From Phoronis australis (taxonomy: Eukaryota; Phoronida; Phoronidae), in contig NMRA01000013.1 in the NCBI GenBank assembly GCA_002633005.1, forward strand, positions 168,033-232,032: DNA of 64,000 nt, in the 5' to 3' direction. The notes below the pieces were generated by a model. It made no database searches and was not told the origin of the DNA. It worked only from the letters and a program-made list of their open reading frames with translations. Position numbers and translations under genes: made by a program. Positions 36,076 to 48,139 of the stretch are shown here, in pieces (the first letter of the stretch is position 1; every line of letters begins with the position of its first letter).

Positions 36076-36330
36076 TTATTCACAGCCAATTTTACAGTCT
36101 CCCGAAAGTGAGTCAAGCCCATCCATATACAAACAGAAAACTAAGGACCACGCTACACTAGCTTGCCTTACGCCAACTGCAACTTTAAAGAATGTTGAAA
36201 TGTACATGTCCTCAACGTACGCAGAATTATATAGTTCAGAACATGAAAATATTATTGGTTTTAACAATATAGCCCAGGAAACCTCTAATAATGGGTTTGT
36301 CAGGGAATTTAACACGGCGTGCTCGGCCAA
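36076..36330 (-). pseudogene. Decayed non-LTR retrotransposon reverse-transcriptase fragment
   Basis: An 84-codon minus-strand frame contains FKVAVGVRQASVAWSLVF and CLYMDGLDSL, which match the GVRQG-x-LSPxLFxxYMDxL block (RT motifs 3-4) of LINE polymerases. The G of RQG and the LSP are altered (RQA, VAW). The preceding NSAYVEDMY corresponds to the usual xxYVKW stretch. The FADD catalytic motif and the endonuclease are not found nearby, so it is a dead fragment. Confidence 0.6.
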
Positions 36331-36813
36331 ATTTCTGGCAAGTATCTAGAAAGCATGAAAATGATACTCACTAAAGTTTGCGTACATGTACATTGATAAT
36401 TTTAATTCCATACGTTGATCCGCCCCATGATTCTTTTTAAATCCAAAGTGGATGTGGTCTAAAACAATAATCTTCAAACAATAACAACTAGACACTGGGA
36501 CGACAGTTATGAATTTTTAGATGAAAAATTACCAGTTTTATCCTTAATGAGTAGACAGAGTCGTCAAGGGTCGTTTTAAGTAGACTGACGACATTAGCCA
36601 TGCCCGTGCAACGAGAATTCTCGGTAAATTCGATCCCAAAGTTCTTGAATCCTACCCCCTAATTCAACATTGTTCTCAAAGCGTCAGTTCGCACCATCCG
36701 CAATGCGTTCACGCGGACAAGTAAAGGCGAAAGTCAAGGAATCGATAGATGTTCCCGTTTGAGCCATCGACACCGAATAATTCCGACTAAAACCGAAAAC
36801 GTCAAGGCAATCT

Positions 36814-38430
36814 TTACATGAAGATTTCCCTGTTGATCTCTTCTTGATGTCGTTTACGCATTTGAATCTTCGAAATGACGTAGCTTATAACAATGAAGTT
36901 AATTAACAGCGCTCCATTATTCGCTAAGAGAAAATATACCATCGCTTGGTGGCCAAATGTTTCCAATAAGAATCCTGTTAATGTCGGAAACACTAATACT
37001 GTCACTGCGCATGCAATGGTCACAGACGCCGAAACCGGACCATCAACGGTGACAACCTCGTTGACTAAATGCATACCGGCGGCGAAAAAGGGTCCTTTGG
37101 AGGCACCAACAACCGCTACGCATACCCACACGACCGCTTCGTGAGTGTTCATTGAAAACACCAGCACCAAAAGAGCAGAGCATGTGACTGAAATTGAACC
37201 TGCCATAAGGGTTCTGGGAGACACGCACCGACCAATAAAAATGCCCAGAATTCGGAAGACTCCAAATGCACCCCAGAAAACAGAAGTAATAATAGGACCT
37301 TTCCACCTTTTCATATGCAAACCATCCACAACTAAGGTAGCGACCAGACTATGTGTGGTGAATTCGCTGCCAACGTAAAGCCCGAATAACAGAGACGCTA
37401 ACAAAACGAACATCACTCGCTTTAGTGTCCACTTTTTGAACTTCTGTTGACTTTCGCAAGTGTCTTCTTGTTTGATGAGCAAGGCACCTTTCTCAAAACG
37501 ATACGCTATTAGGCACAATACGGGAACAACAACGCTAATGCAAGCCAAGGTGAGAAAACCATACTGGACGCGTGTGCGTGAAACCTGCTCGACGTTTGTC
37601 TTATTAGAGCACAAGTCTGATCGTGGTAACATTGTTGGTAAGGCCGCTGAACTGTTCAGACCATGAACCACCGGATAGGATTCAATGATTTTAACGACGT
37701 TCAAAAGAGAACCTGGTTGTACATCCACGGATCTGAGAAGCTGAGAGGCGTTACGGATGCAATTGCGCACTGAGATCGTTTCGGACAAGAATGGCTGCAG
37801 GATGAAGGGGCCTGCGGTAGCACCGACAGAGTACATGGCATGCAAGCCTTGTATCAACGAATGGCTGTTTTGTGCACCGTTCCATAAGCACAGGAGAAAA
37901 ACGTTTGATGCCGAGTTGAGAATTGCCGTCGAAAAACCGTGTAGAAACCCCATAGAGACAAAAGACCCAAGATTCGGCATCCACGGTAAAAGGATCACAA
38001 CTACAATGGAGAGTCCAGAACTCATCGTCAAAATGATGTTGTAGTTTAACCGTCCGATTATGTAACCTCCGAGAGCGCACCCGATAATTCCACCCACTCC
38101 GCGTAGCGGATAAATCAAGACAACCTGCTTCACGTCAACGTTGAGCAACTGTCTTAGATCGACCAATGCAGGTCCTAAAATTGTTCCCAGTAAACCGAAC
38201 GCGGCATAAGCGAAATAAACAGCAACAGTGTTCAACCTTCGAACTTTTTTGAAATAGGGAGATTTGGCCGGTTCATATATTGCTTTGGTTGTCTCCAGAA
38301 ATTTTTCTTGTTCTTCACATAACTTCGGGCAATCCTGACAGTGTTCTTTTGCCAACACAATGTTAATGGATTCAGTATCATTTGGGATGACGTGAACTGG
38401 GTGTAATTTGATGTTCTCTCGTTTATCCAT
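36814..38430 (-). CDS. MFS transporter, MFSD4/NaGLT1-like (538 residues, single coding exon)
   Basis: Open from ATG 38430 to the stop at 36814. After an N-terminal cytosolic stretch of about 65 residues with a CQDCPKLC cluster, twelve membrane segments follow in two bundles. Typical MFSD4 features: LNTVAVYFAYAAFGLLGTI and GPALVDLRQLL in segment 1, RGVGGIIGCALGGYIIGRL at the segment 2-3 loop (MFS motif A region), and GLHAMYSVGATAGPFI at segment 5. The loop between segments 5 and 7 is long, with Asn-rich sites that may be glycosylated. Vertebrate MFSD4B is a sodium-dependent sugar carrier; the substrate here is not predictable. Six bases before the ATG lies an acceptor (TTTATTTTACAG, ending 38437), so a 5' leader intron is likely. 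Its neighbours are unrelated repeats. Confidence 0.88.
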   Translation of the reverse strand: MDKRENIKLHPVHVIPNDTESINIVLAKEHCQDCPKLCEEQEKFLETTKAIYEPAKSPYFKKVRRLNTVAVYFAYAAFGLLGTILGPALVDLRQLLNVDVKQVVLIYPLRGVGGIIGCALGGYIIGRLNYNIILTMSSGLSIVVVILLPWMPNLGSFVSMGFLHGFSTAILNSASNVFLLCLWNGAQNSHSLIQGLHAMYSVGATAGPFILQPFLSETISVRNCIRNASQLLRSVDVQPGSLLNVVKIIESYPVVHGLNSSAALPTMLPRSDLCSNKTNVEQVSRTRVQYGFLTLACISVVVPVLCLIAYRFEKGALLIKQEDTCESQQKFKKWTLKRVMFVLLASLLFGLYVGSEFTTHSLVATLVVDGLHMKRWKGPIITSVFWGAFGVFRILGIFIGRCVSPRTLMAGSISVTCSALLVLVFSMNTHEAVVWVCVAVVGASKGPFFAAGMHLVNEVVTVDGPVSASVTIACAVTVLVFPTLTGFLLETFGHQAMVYFLLANNGALLINFIVISYVISKIQMRKRHQEEINREIFM

Positions 38431-38439
38431 GCTCAGCTG

Positions 38440-41400
38440 TAAAATAAAGATGATTTTGTACTCACGTAATTTAAACTCGTAAGCAAAACTTTCCAGACAT
38501 TAACAAGACGTACAGTAACGCAGTCGACCTATGCACATTACCAGGGCATTGATTGATAAGTTTAAACGTCATCTGCAGATTTTTCAAAAAAATAAATATT
38601 CATTTAGATCACTTGGTGCTTTCAAGTTAAAATCGGTCTCCTTTTGTTCCTTACACATGGTGATTTCTGTGCTTGGGAACAAATGGCAGGTCGTAATTAC
38701 TTGTGAACAGACAGGCATTAAATATGTATTTGCATACTTCTAACTATGCTAGTGTACAGTAGCTAAACAACAATGCCATTTGAGCATCATCTACGCTAAA
38801 CAAAGTGCAGTTGTATTCATTAACAACTTATAAATGGATATCGGTGACCTTTGCACTAATGACGTACCTCGCGGGCTCACATACATATAGCCCGCATAAT
38901 GCAGTGTTATTCCCCATCACCACGTCACAATACTCACTGGACACGGTTGAGTGATTTACGGTTTTTGACAAAAAACTCGTTCTTAAAACCTTTGGCAATT
39001 TTTAACGTACTTCATATAAACATTGTTGCTACAGGTTGTGTTTCCAAGTAATTTGACAAAGCAATCACAGAAATAAGGAATTAGTGTGCAAGTTCCACTT
39101 AAAGTGCCTTATCACGGCGGGTTAGTTTCAATCGCCACGGGTATACCAAGCAACCTATTGTAACCGACCGATTGTTCCTTTGTCCATTACGAGCATCTTT
39201 CGGAAGTTATATATCGCCATAGAGTCCAAAACTTGGAAACTGACTGATCGACTTCATTTCCGACCGTGACCAACCGAGTTTCAGACGACCGAGAGCTGAA
39301 ACATAGACCTCCTTACGGCCCATGGGTTACGTAGCGAATGCTCCGTCTCGCTCATTATCACTTTTTTGTGGTCTAAAACCAGCAAATATGTAATGACGTC
39401 GGTGAAAATCCATAACACGGTAGTAACTCATGTCATTGTCATCCCGTAAAAAAATTGTCCATAAAGCAAACTTCTGTCGTTTTGAAGGAAAACTGTAACA
39501 TATTATACTTTTTATTTTAAATATTATCGGCGACATAATTAAGTCGGGATCTCGAGGTCCTGAGATAAATAAAAAAGAAACGCGCGATGTCATCTTTGGG
39601 CCACCGTAAGTCTATGTGAAACACTTGAAAGAAACGAGGACACACATTTCTTAGACACTATGCCCGGGTGTTTGGATTATCGCATTAAACTAGCAGGCAA
39701 TGAAGTGTACAGTGTTTCGACTACAAACTATCAAGAATATGACCGATGAAACAAGTCGTTGGTACCATGTGATCAGTTGGCGTCTACGCCTTCACGCGCG
39801 GACTAAGGGTGCGCCCCGGGCCAACCAATAGGGGCCCGTGGTATGACGGGCCGGCTGATCCCGCCGCGGCAAACCGTTAAATAACTCGTTCTAATCTACA
39901 ACAGTGATGAAAACCTTGGCAGCAGGTAGAAGGGCACACAAGCAGAGAGTGTGAATTGCCGAGAACGTTTGTACCGTAAAACGATTAGGATTTCTGGTCG
40001 AGTCCCATCGCGACATCCTAGATCCGGGACAGATAAACGTGAGGTTAGTTGGAGTGCTGAAATGCTATGCGTGAACTTGATCCTGCTTGACCTCAAGGTT
40101 GCGTGTGCGTGAACTTGGAATTAAATATTCAGTATGCCAATCAGTTGAAGAATTTTTGTAATAATTGAACTCACGGTCACTTTTTTCTCTTTACCGGAGC
40201 TTGTGTCACAGAATTGTAGGAATGTCAGGTGGTTAAGGAACAGTTTTTTGGGTGAATATCGCCAAGAGTTGAAGAGAGGCTGGTTAAAATTTACATTGCA
40301 ATTAGTAGGCCCCTATAACTGAACATGTGATTTGCTTTAGTGCAGTGCGAAATTTTAACGAAGAGGCGATTGTTTAAGTGAACTTGGAAATTGGAAGTTT
40401 CAGCATGTATTCCGAGTTCACGTAGGCGTGATGTTGGGATAAGCAGTGATTCCAGCAATGAGATATGTATAGCTTATTGGATTCATAGTTCACCAACGCA
40501 CACCGGCAGCAAAACTCAAATACGTTTTGCCATGGTCGACAGGTGTCGCTTTACTTATACGACTGAGTAAGGTTACTGACCGACTACTGCGGCTGTTTGG
40601 CGTTAGTTTCTTCGTGACGAATAGTTTTAGCTCACTTCTATGTGTCGTGAAGTCTTTAATGTGCCGAGAAATTCGCTAGAGCCTCTTACGTGAGGGGTGC
40701 GCGCATTCCCGTCCACTTGTAGCGTAAGAGTTACCTAATGGCGTCCGGCGTACTCCGCTGAAACCGTGACCGAGAGAGCGGTGAATCGTGTAGCGCATTC
40801 AGCCTCCTCAAATTCTCCAGATTACAAAAAATCAGATAGAAAGTGGAAATCAACAACCAGAGATTTTACGAATCCTAATTAGATCTGCTTATTATCAACT
40901 TACCGTTTGGAAGCAACGATTTGGGCCGGACCGCGACGGAGCACTAGAATTACAAGCCCGGCAAGAAGTGAGTCAAATGCGGAAGTTGTAAACTACACCA
41001 TAGGAGAAAACCGTTCACTCAGCACATTGCAATTAAGCATGTGGAAACACAAGTTGACTTAAACTTCCGATCTGGAAGGCCAAGTTGACAAAATGGGCCG
41101 GCCAACAGCCTACAGACGGAGTGGACCGTCGATGGGGCAATGTTCATGTCTCCGCCTACACTCGGACGACGCCTGACTACAGCACTCGACGGTAGTTTAT
41201 AGGCTGGTGTCACTGACACTGACTGACCTCTGAGCACTGAAATGTGACATGAGTGGTGACCGACTGCAGAGGCCGCTATACATACCGGTATAGCTTCGAA
41301 ATAGGTTATTCCTCTGTGGAACTCACTGATGCGTATCGATTTCGGAAACGATGATTGAACAGTATGAGCATATTTAACATCCACTTGCTAACTTGGTTTC

Positions 41401-42100
41401 ACATTAGACGGTCAAAACAAATGTTCCTGTATAAATAAACCCATAAGGCCGGGGTGCCTTTCTGGGTGATTTTCCATCTAAAATTATTCAGTACCAAATT
41501 TTCTCCTTAAACTAAATACTCATATGTCGCTTGTTAAAATTAAAATTAGACCTCAAATTTCAGGAACTTTCTTTGGAACATTCAAATTACAATACAAATA
41601 CAAATTACTTGGTGTCACCGATTGACGACACATCATCATGAAGTAAGTCGTGACAATGTTTCTGAGGGTGTCTCCAAAGATACGACAGACTCGAGGCTGG
41701 ACGTTTAAGACGTATTAGCCTCTACTAAGTTCCTAGAGAGGGCAATGCGAGGGGTTTCTGTGTGTTACCCCATGTTTGTATTGTACTGTGTGGTCCGGTT
41801 GCACAACCAATTTGAATAATAAACCTTTAAACTGAAGATGCAACAACCGGTTGCCAGGATCACCCTGAGTGTCCATTTCCAACAAAATCTTTTTTGCTGA
41901 AGACGATGTATCTCTCAATTTTAGTCCTCAATAAATATTGTTCACCCAAACCAGCAACTATTTTTTCGCACTAAATCACATGTGAGATCAGCTTCAGTGT
42001 CTCAGTGGGATGGCAGCTAATAAAGGTCTGAGGTTTCTGTGGGAGAAATAACCACCCCAGATATGCGTCAGCCACAGCACCAAACTCAAGACAGGTGTTG
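38440..42100. other. Intergenic, no gene seen
   Basis: Includes the probable promoter and leader exon of the transporter, not placed. Frames up to 121 codons (41019-41384, minus) show no domain. No repeat family is defined. Confidence 0.45.
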
Positions 42101-42170
42101 CATAATTCAAAGTGAGTTCTTTGTTCTCAGGCGAATACGCGACAATATATACCAATTAAGGAGGAACACC

Positions 42171-43625
42171 TGATACGCCGTAAAATGTAACAATTTCGTA
42201 AAATTTAACGTAGAAAATAAATCTGAAACTAAATAAGGCGATCTAGATCCTCCCAAGGATACTATTGTTTCACGAAATGTAGAAAAAAATCGGTAAATAA
42301 AACAACAAGAATGGATCAACTGAAATTTGAAATTATCGGATGTAATAACTTCCTTTGTCAACAGAAACAGAAATAAAGTCAAACACTATATGACAATTGA
42401 CATATAAGATATGGTGTAATGAATATGATACATTTTTGCGTAAAAAATTGAATGACATATTTTAAGAAGTTTTTATGTTCAATCCATGAGGTTCTATTGT
42501 ATTGAGCTTGTCTATCCAATATTGTTCTCTTTTGGGCCTGTGAAGGGTACTGGGGTGTTGGAGTTTTTCTATTATTTGTACAGAAAGATCTTGAATATTA
42601 TGGTTTTTGGAATTGAAATGATTACCTATAGTATCACAAATGTTTTTATGTAATGTGTTAAATCTATGATTACGAAACCGAGTTTGTAGATTATGTTGAG
42701 TTTGTCCTACGCATTGGATAGAACATTTTTTACAAGTTATAAGGTAAATAATATTGTTGGTGGTGCAATCAGAATAATGTTTTATTTCAAAGTATTCATT
42801 GGTTTGGGAAGACTGGAAAGAAGGGCTATCGTTGACAAAGTTACACATTTTACACCTAGTTTTGTTACATTGTGTGTTGCCAATAGGTTTGTCAGTTTGG
42901 TGTATATTGTCGATATTAGCTTTTACTAAATAATTTTTTAGATTTTTACATTTTCTCCAAGAAATTATGGGTGGATGAGGAAATAGGTTTTTCATTTGAG
43001 GGGAAATATGCAGCGTGGAAAGATGTTTTCTGAAGGCGTGGCTAATTCCGTTTAAACATGGATTGAACATAGTTATGAATGGTATTCTATTAGTAGTATT
43101 GCCTTTAGTTTTAGTTCTTAAAGATTCATTTCGTGTAATTGAACGGACTTTGTCAAATTGTTTGTGTATAAGATGTAAGGGGAAATGACGTTGAATTAGA
43201 TAGTACTTGAGTTCTTTTAAACGGTTATTAAAGGAAGTTTCTTCTGAACAAATGCGTCGAATTCTTATGGCAAGGCTATATGGAAGGCTTTTCTTGCAAT
43301 GAAAGGGATGACACGAGTGATATGACAGATATTGGTGTTTGTCACTTTCTTTACAGAATGTTTGATTTTACTTTATTTTTGTTTCTGCTTCTGTTGACAA
43401 AGGAAGTTATTACATCCGAAAATTTCAAATTTCAGTTGATCCATTCTTGCTGTTTTATTTACCGATTGATGTAAAATTTAACAACTGTTACATTTTACGT
43501 CATTGTTACATTTTAGGTCGCAAGGCCTCTCCTAAAATGTAACAAGTTGTTACATTTTATGTAATTGTTACATTTTACGTCGAATACACATGCGAGAAAT
43601 GTACCACTGTTACATTTTACGAAAG
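42171..43625 (-). mobile_element. 5'-truncated Penelope-like element with inverted terminal repeats
   Basis: The coding remnant at 42462-43367 is bounded on both sides by the same terminal sequence in opposite orientations. Left (42171-42460) contains GTAAATAAAACAACAAGAAT, CAACTGAAATTTGAAAT and CTTTGTCAACAGAAAC. Right (43362-43625) contains their complements, such as CTGTTGACAAAGGAAG and ATTTCAAATTTCAGTTG. The outer parts carry repeated GTTACATTTTACG words. Penelope elements often carry inverted or partial terminal copies (pLTRs). The reverse-transcriptase core is missing, so this copy cannot move by itself. Outer limits are approximate. Confidence 0.75.
42462..43367 (-). pseudogene. Penelope-like ORF remnant: RT C-terminal region plus GIY-YIG endonuclease
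   Basis: The minus frame is open for 301 codons after a TAA at 43368-43370 and ends at 42462. Residues 1-60 read KHQYLSYHSCHPFHCKK and SLPYSLAIRIRRICSEE, the conserved block after the Penelope RT fingers and palm. A Cys pair region (CNKTRCKMC) follows. A GIY-YIG endonuclease domain lies near residues 206-289: NIIYLITCKKC, CVGQT (the usual Tyr replaced by Cys), TRFRNHR with the catalytic Arg, and the late REQYWIDKLNT with the catalytic Glu. The first ATG gives only 202 residues. RT catalytic motifs (YxDD) are lacking because the 5' part is gone; the frame is otherwise undamaged, suggesting a fairly young insertion. Confidence 0.85.
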
Positions 43626-43629
43626 CGAC

Positions 43630-44735
43630 GTCACATTTCATGAGTTTCCCTGGTATTAATCACACGGAGAAAAACGATTCATGCACTTAACGCCTTCTTT
43701 CTCGGATTGTTTGAATGAAATTCTGTCAAATGTCCCAGCTCGAATTTATAGATGTGTCCCTATGTACTTTCCATTGTTGTTTTAACATGAGTAGTTTTTG
43801 GTATAGTCAAAAATGTACCCCATACAGTTTCAACTCCAGAAGAAAGGGGTTTCCAGGATAAGATAACACGTTTTATTCGGCTAAATCACAATCAAGGTCC
43901 ATATTCGAGAGTTGACTGTGTTACGGTCTAATATAAATTTTTTGGTCACTTACCAAATGCCAACTGAATCTCATATGCAAAGAGTTGTTTAGTTGTGCAA
44001 ATTAAAAAAGAATCATCAAAATCGGACAATGTTTGAAAAATCTATGCATGTTTTTATCGATGAATTTCATGCATTTTTAGCGTTACGAGTGGCCATTTTA
44101 AAAATTACAATTTTCAACTGTCAGCAGTAGAAAAGAAATTTATTTTATCAAGTAAGCAATTGCTTAGATATGACTGGGAATAACTTGAGTCACTTCGCTA
44201 GATGTTATCACACGCTCACAACCGCCCCTACGTCTGGTAAAGTCTACTGAACGGGAAAACGCTGTCATGGGATTGGCACACTTATTGCGGGTGCCACTGT
44301 GTTCTGCTAATTCACACCTTCTTGTGGGGTAGATTTTCCTGTAGGAAGTCGGCTAGTAGTGCACTATTTGGGGATAGAGCCAATGCACGTGGGCCTTTTG
44401 CAAGGACGAAATGGAAATTTAGGGGCCTATTGGACCTCGCGCGGGTTCCGCAAAACTTGTCTTGAAAAAGTGCAGCCACGCCCGCGGGCACATTGTCACA
44501 ATATAAGCGAACCCTCGAAATTACACCGATTCCATACGTTTGCCTTATTCGGGTCTTTTGGAAAATTCCTCCAGTGGACACAATAAACCAAACATTTTGA
44601 CTTTCGAGTTAAATCAAATGAAATAAAATTCATTTTCCGACTTTTCTGATCAGTACTTCTGTGTTGCGACAAAAAAGCCCGAAAACAACTTCTGAACGGT
44701 CTGCCCTGAAAAAAACACCCCCGGCCACCGCCATC
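43630..44735. other. Intergenic, no gene seen
   Basis: AT-rich spacer without recognisable coding, RNA or repeat features. Confidence 0.4.
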
Positions 44736-44738
<3 letters not shown>

Positions 44739-44781
<43 letters not shown>

Positions 44782-44782
44782 N
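44739..44782. repeat. 43-base poly-C run ending in N
   Basis: An unbroken C run from 44739 to 44781 is followed by N at 44782. A homopolymer of this length next to an ambiguous base points to an unresolved sequencing or assembly site, so its length is unreliable. Confidence 0.85.
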
Positions 44783-44784
44783 GC

Positions 44785-46605
44785 ACCAAGCTCGGAGCTC
44801 GATCAAATCCGTCATTCAAAACAGGTTTGTTGTGGCGAGCAGGTTATTCACGCAGCATAAAGCGACAAGCCACGTGATTGGTGAGAAGAGCCACCTGTTT
44901 GTGGTAATGCCTTGGATGAGATACCTTCTGCGTTCCCACATAAAATTGTTGCGTGTTTTGTATGTCCGTTACCAGCTTTTCTAATGACCCAGTGACCGCA
45001 GTCGCTAGTTCTCGAAAACATGTCTACCAGAATTCAACTTAAAGCAATTTTTGAACTCACATCTTGGAACGAGACCCAGTTCTTTGAACAGGAATGTTTT
45101 CAATAAGAGACAAAATTATAATACGGTGGGTATAATCACGTTTAGATGTAAGTCTCCCCAGTCTGAATTCAGTTTTCGAGGCGAACTACAGGATATAAAT
45201 ATACTTACAAACAATACCGTGCTTGCCGATAGATCAGAAATAATCAATTTTTGGAATGGCGCAAGTCTAAACGAGATCTCAACCTCTTCGTTTCCAAAAA
45301 GTAGGCCTACTCGGCATCCACAGTTGCGATGACAGATGACGTTTCTCATAACATCGTTAACTCAAGGCTGACTAGGAACACCTTAAGGTCCTAGAAGCAC
45401 ATCTTTTAACCCTAATGGTTAGAAGATAATCTAAGGAACCACGCACTACTTATCCCATAACCAATACACAAGCCGTAGTCGAAGAAAGTTTAAATAAACT
45501 CACTCAATTCCGACCCGAAGATCACACCGCCATTTTGAACTAACCGCGAAACCGGAAGTACAATCACTCAAGAACCCAGGCTAAGTACATGTATACGCCG
45601 GCTGTGCGACTGGAGCAGCGCCTGTTACCAGGCTGCAAACGGGGATAAAATAATCGACAGCGGACCTCAACTTTACTTAAGACAAACTAGGGACAATTTG
45701 TACTGAATATGTTAACAAAATGTGACAAAATAAATTTTGACAAATTATTGCCCGACTCAAACTGCAACCGATGACCTCGGTGCAGACCGATCGACTCGCA
45801 CTAACAAAAGACGAAGGCACGCCGTCTCCGGCTGTTCTATCGGAATAAATGGTTCAAATCATAAATGCCATATACAATACATACACAGACAATTTCCGAC
45901 AATTGTCAAAATTATGGACAAGTAACAATATAGCGATTGAATAACGACGGGCCGTCGGACTATGGCGGCCTACTGACATAGGAGGCTAAGCGAGTTTTAC
46001 TGGGTTTAACTAACTCTGGTAAACAAAAAGTATGTAAACAGCACAACGAACACGCAACATCAAATTATTGAATAAAATTGCTATACAGCTAGTATTACGG
46101 CGTTTTCCCGCCGCTCCCAACTTATTCGATTCAAAAGCCCAACAAGAAGTTGGGAAGAACACCCCTGTAGCATATCTTACATGACTGATTAACTCCATTC
46201 TGGCATTTATGGTTGAAGAGCCAGCTCACTTTTGTTCGATAATTGTTCTAATCTCCGGTAAGATCATATCTAGCCTGACTGGACTGTGCTGCTAAAAATA
46301 AAAGTGAAGTTATAACACATTTGAACATAAACCAATAACATTTCTGAAATCCTCAATCAAATGGTGATCATGTTTAGTTTTTGAATTGCCAAAATCGCCT
46401 AACTGCAACCGAAGTTTCGACAATCCATTCTTAACTAGAATGCCCTTTGAGATAAGGACTTCAAGCACTCGCTGTCCATTATGGGAAGCCCGGTGAAAAC
46501 GATGAACCACAAATGATATGATTTTAAAATCTTTGAGGACCATGATATATCAGTTCTTTGCTAAAACATGTATTATTTATATTGAACTGTGTCCTTGTCA
46601 AATAA
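44785..46605. other. Intergenic, no gene seen
   Basis: No family similarity on either strand; frames are under 110 codons. Confidence 0.4.
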
Positions 46606-46609
46606 ATTC

Positions 46610-46646
<37 letters not shown>
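46610..46646 (+). repeat. (AAT)n microsatellite with degenerate continuation
   Basis: About twelve AAT units, then a degenerate (AGTAAT/GATAAC)-like stretch to about 46735. Confidence 0.8.
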
Positions 46647-47096
46647 GTGATAACGATACCGATAACGAGTAATAGTAGTGAAGGTAGTAATGGTAGCAAT
46701 AGGAGTAATAGTGAGGTAATAGTAATAAATATGATAATGGGTATCTAGATTTATGCCGTGTCAGCAAGGAGGGCATTCTTATAGAAGAGGTAAACCAAAA
46801 GGGTGTTTTTCACACCAAAATTATTCTCCAATGGTGCCATTTTCAACAAAATACTCAGTATATAAAAGGGTGCCTTTCTGAATTTCTGGAACAGAAATGT
46901 GCGGAAATGTGAGTGTTTACACAAAATTAATCTCTAAATCGGTCTCTTTTTGTCCAAGCCCACTCTCTAAACGCGTAGGTACTCAAATTTAGGCGGGCGG
47001 CAGCCCTAGTCCAAAAATACTCGAGTACTGACCCCCGGGCCGTGTCAGATACCACTTGTTCGTGACTTTGGTCATTTTCTTTGTAATATGACGTTG

Positions 47097-47500
47097 GCTT
47101 CTTAAAATGTAACAATGGTACAATTCTCGCATGTGCATTCGACGTAACAACTTGTTACATTTTAAGAGGGGCTTAGCAACGTAAAATGTAACAATGATGT
47201 AAAATGTAACATTTTACGTAGAAAATAAATCTGAAACTAACTAAGGCGATCCACATCCTCCCAAGGATACTATTGTTTAACGAAATGTAGATACAAATAC
47301 TAGGTAAATGAAGCAACAAGAATGGAACAACTGAAATTTTCGGATATAATAACGTCCTTTGTCAACAGAAACAGAAATAAAGTAAAATCAAACACTGTAT
47401 GACAATTGACATTTAAGATGTGGCGTAATGAATATGATACATTTTGAATATGATACATTTTTGCGTAAAAAATTCAATGATGTAATTCAATGATACGAAA
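47097..47500 (-). mobile_element. Solo terminal copy of the Penelope-like element
   Basis: Aligns with 42171-42470: GAAAATAAATCTGAAACTAA, CTCCCAAGGATACTATTGTT, CTTTGTCAACAGAAACAGAA and ATACATTTTTGCGTAAAAAA occur in both. It also includes the GTAACA/ATTTTACG words found at 43480-43625. A local duplication of AATATGATACATTTT is present near 47435-47460. No coding sequence remains. Confidence 0.75.
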
Positions 47501-47505
47501 TTGTT

Positions 47506-48116
47506 CATAGGCGGATTTGGGGGGGGGGGGAAGGGGGCCCGGCCCCCACCCCCTTGCTGGTAAGATGTGAATTTTAATCGAAGCCTCAGTGAATCACTCA
47601 GAAACTCGCAATACTCTCCTTGTCAAGCCTTATCTTAAGACGATTTCCAAAGCAATCCCGTCCCGGATTTGGTCTTTTTGGCATTTGAAGACTATTTTAA
47701 ATACGACAAATTTGTTAAGAATCGATGGCACAAAATACAAAACGTGTAATAAGCATTACAAAAAGGAGAAGGTTTCGTGTGCAAACACTGTGGACCATAA
47801 ACAAGTAGGTCTCTTGGTATGCGATTAGAAGTAAAATCGTTGTGGTGTAGTGGTAACGCACGCGCCCACTAATCGGCAGGTCGGGAGTTCGGTTCTTTGA
47901 TACTTGCAGTTTTTTTTTTCAGCCTTTTTTCTTGAATAATACTTCAGGAGGTAAAAACAGAAAAAATTCCTGAGCGGCAGGGGGGCAAACCCCCCTCCCG
48001 ACCTCTCCCCATTCGGTGCTATGTGCATCTACAATCGTGGTTCAGTTTTCGCAAATTCTTACAGCCGGAAAAAAATGTTGGCCCTCCCCCCTTGTGATAT
48101 CCTAGATCTGCCACTG
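47506..48116. mobile_element. TIR element with poly-G ends inserted in Penelope terminal sequence
   Basis: The left end CATAGGCGGATTTGG plus a G run mirrors the right end CCTAGATCTGCCACTG (complement CAGTGGCAGATCTAGG). ATTGTT flanks both sides (47500-47505 and 48118-48123, with one extra C at 48117). Inside is a tRNA-like stretch, A box TGGTGTAGTGG at 47843 and B box GAGTTCGGTTC at 47885, and a second G/C-run pair at about 47978-48000. After its right end, GTTACATGTTACGGCG resembles Penelope terminal sequence. Confidence 0.5.
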
Positions 48117-48139
48117 CATTGTTACATGTTACGGCGTAA

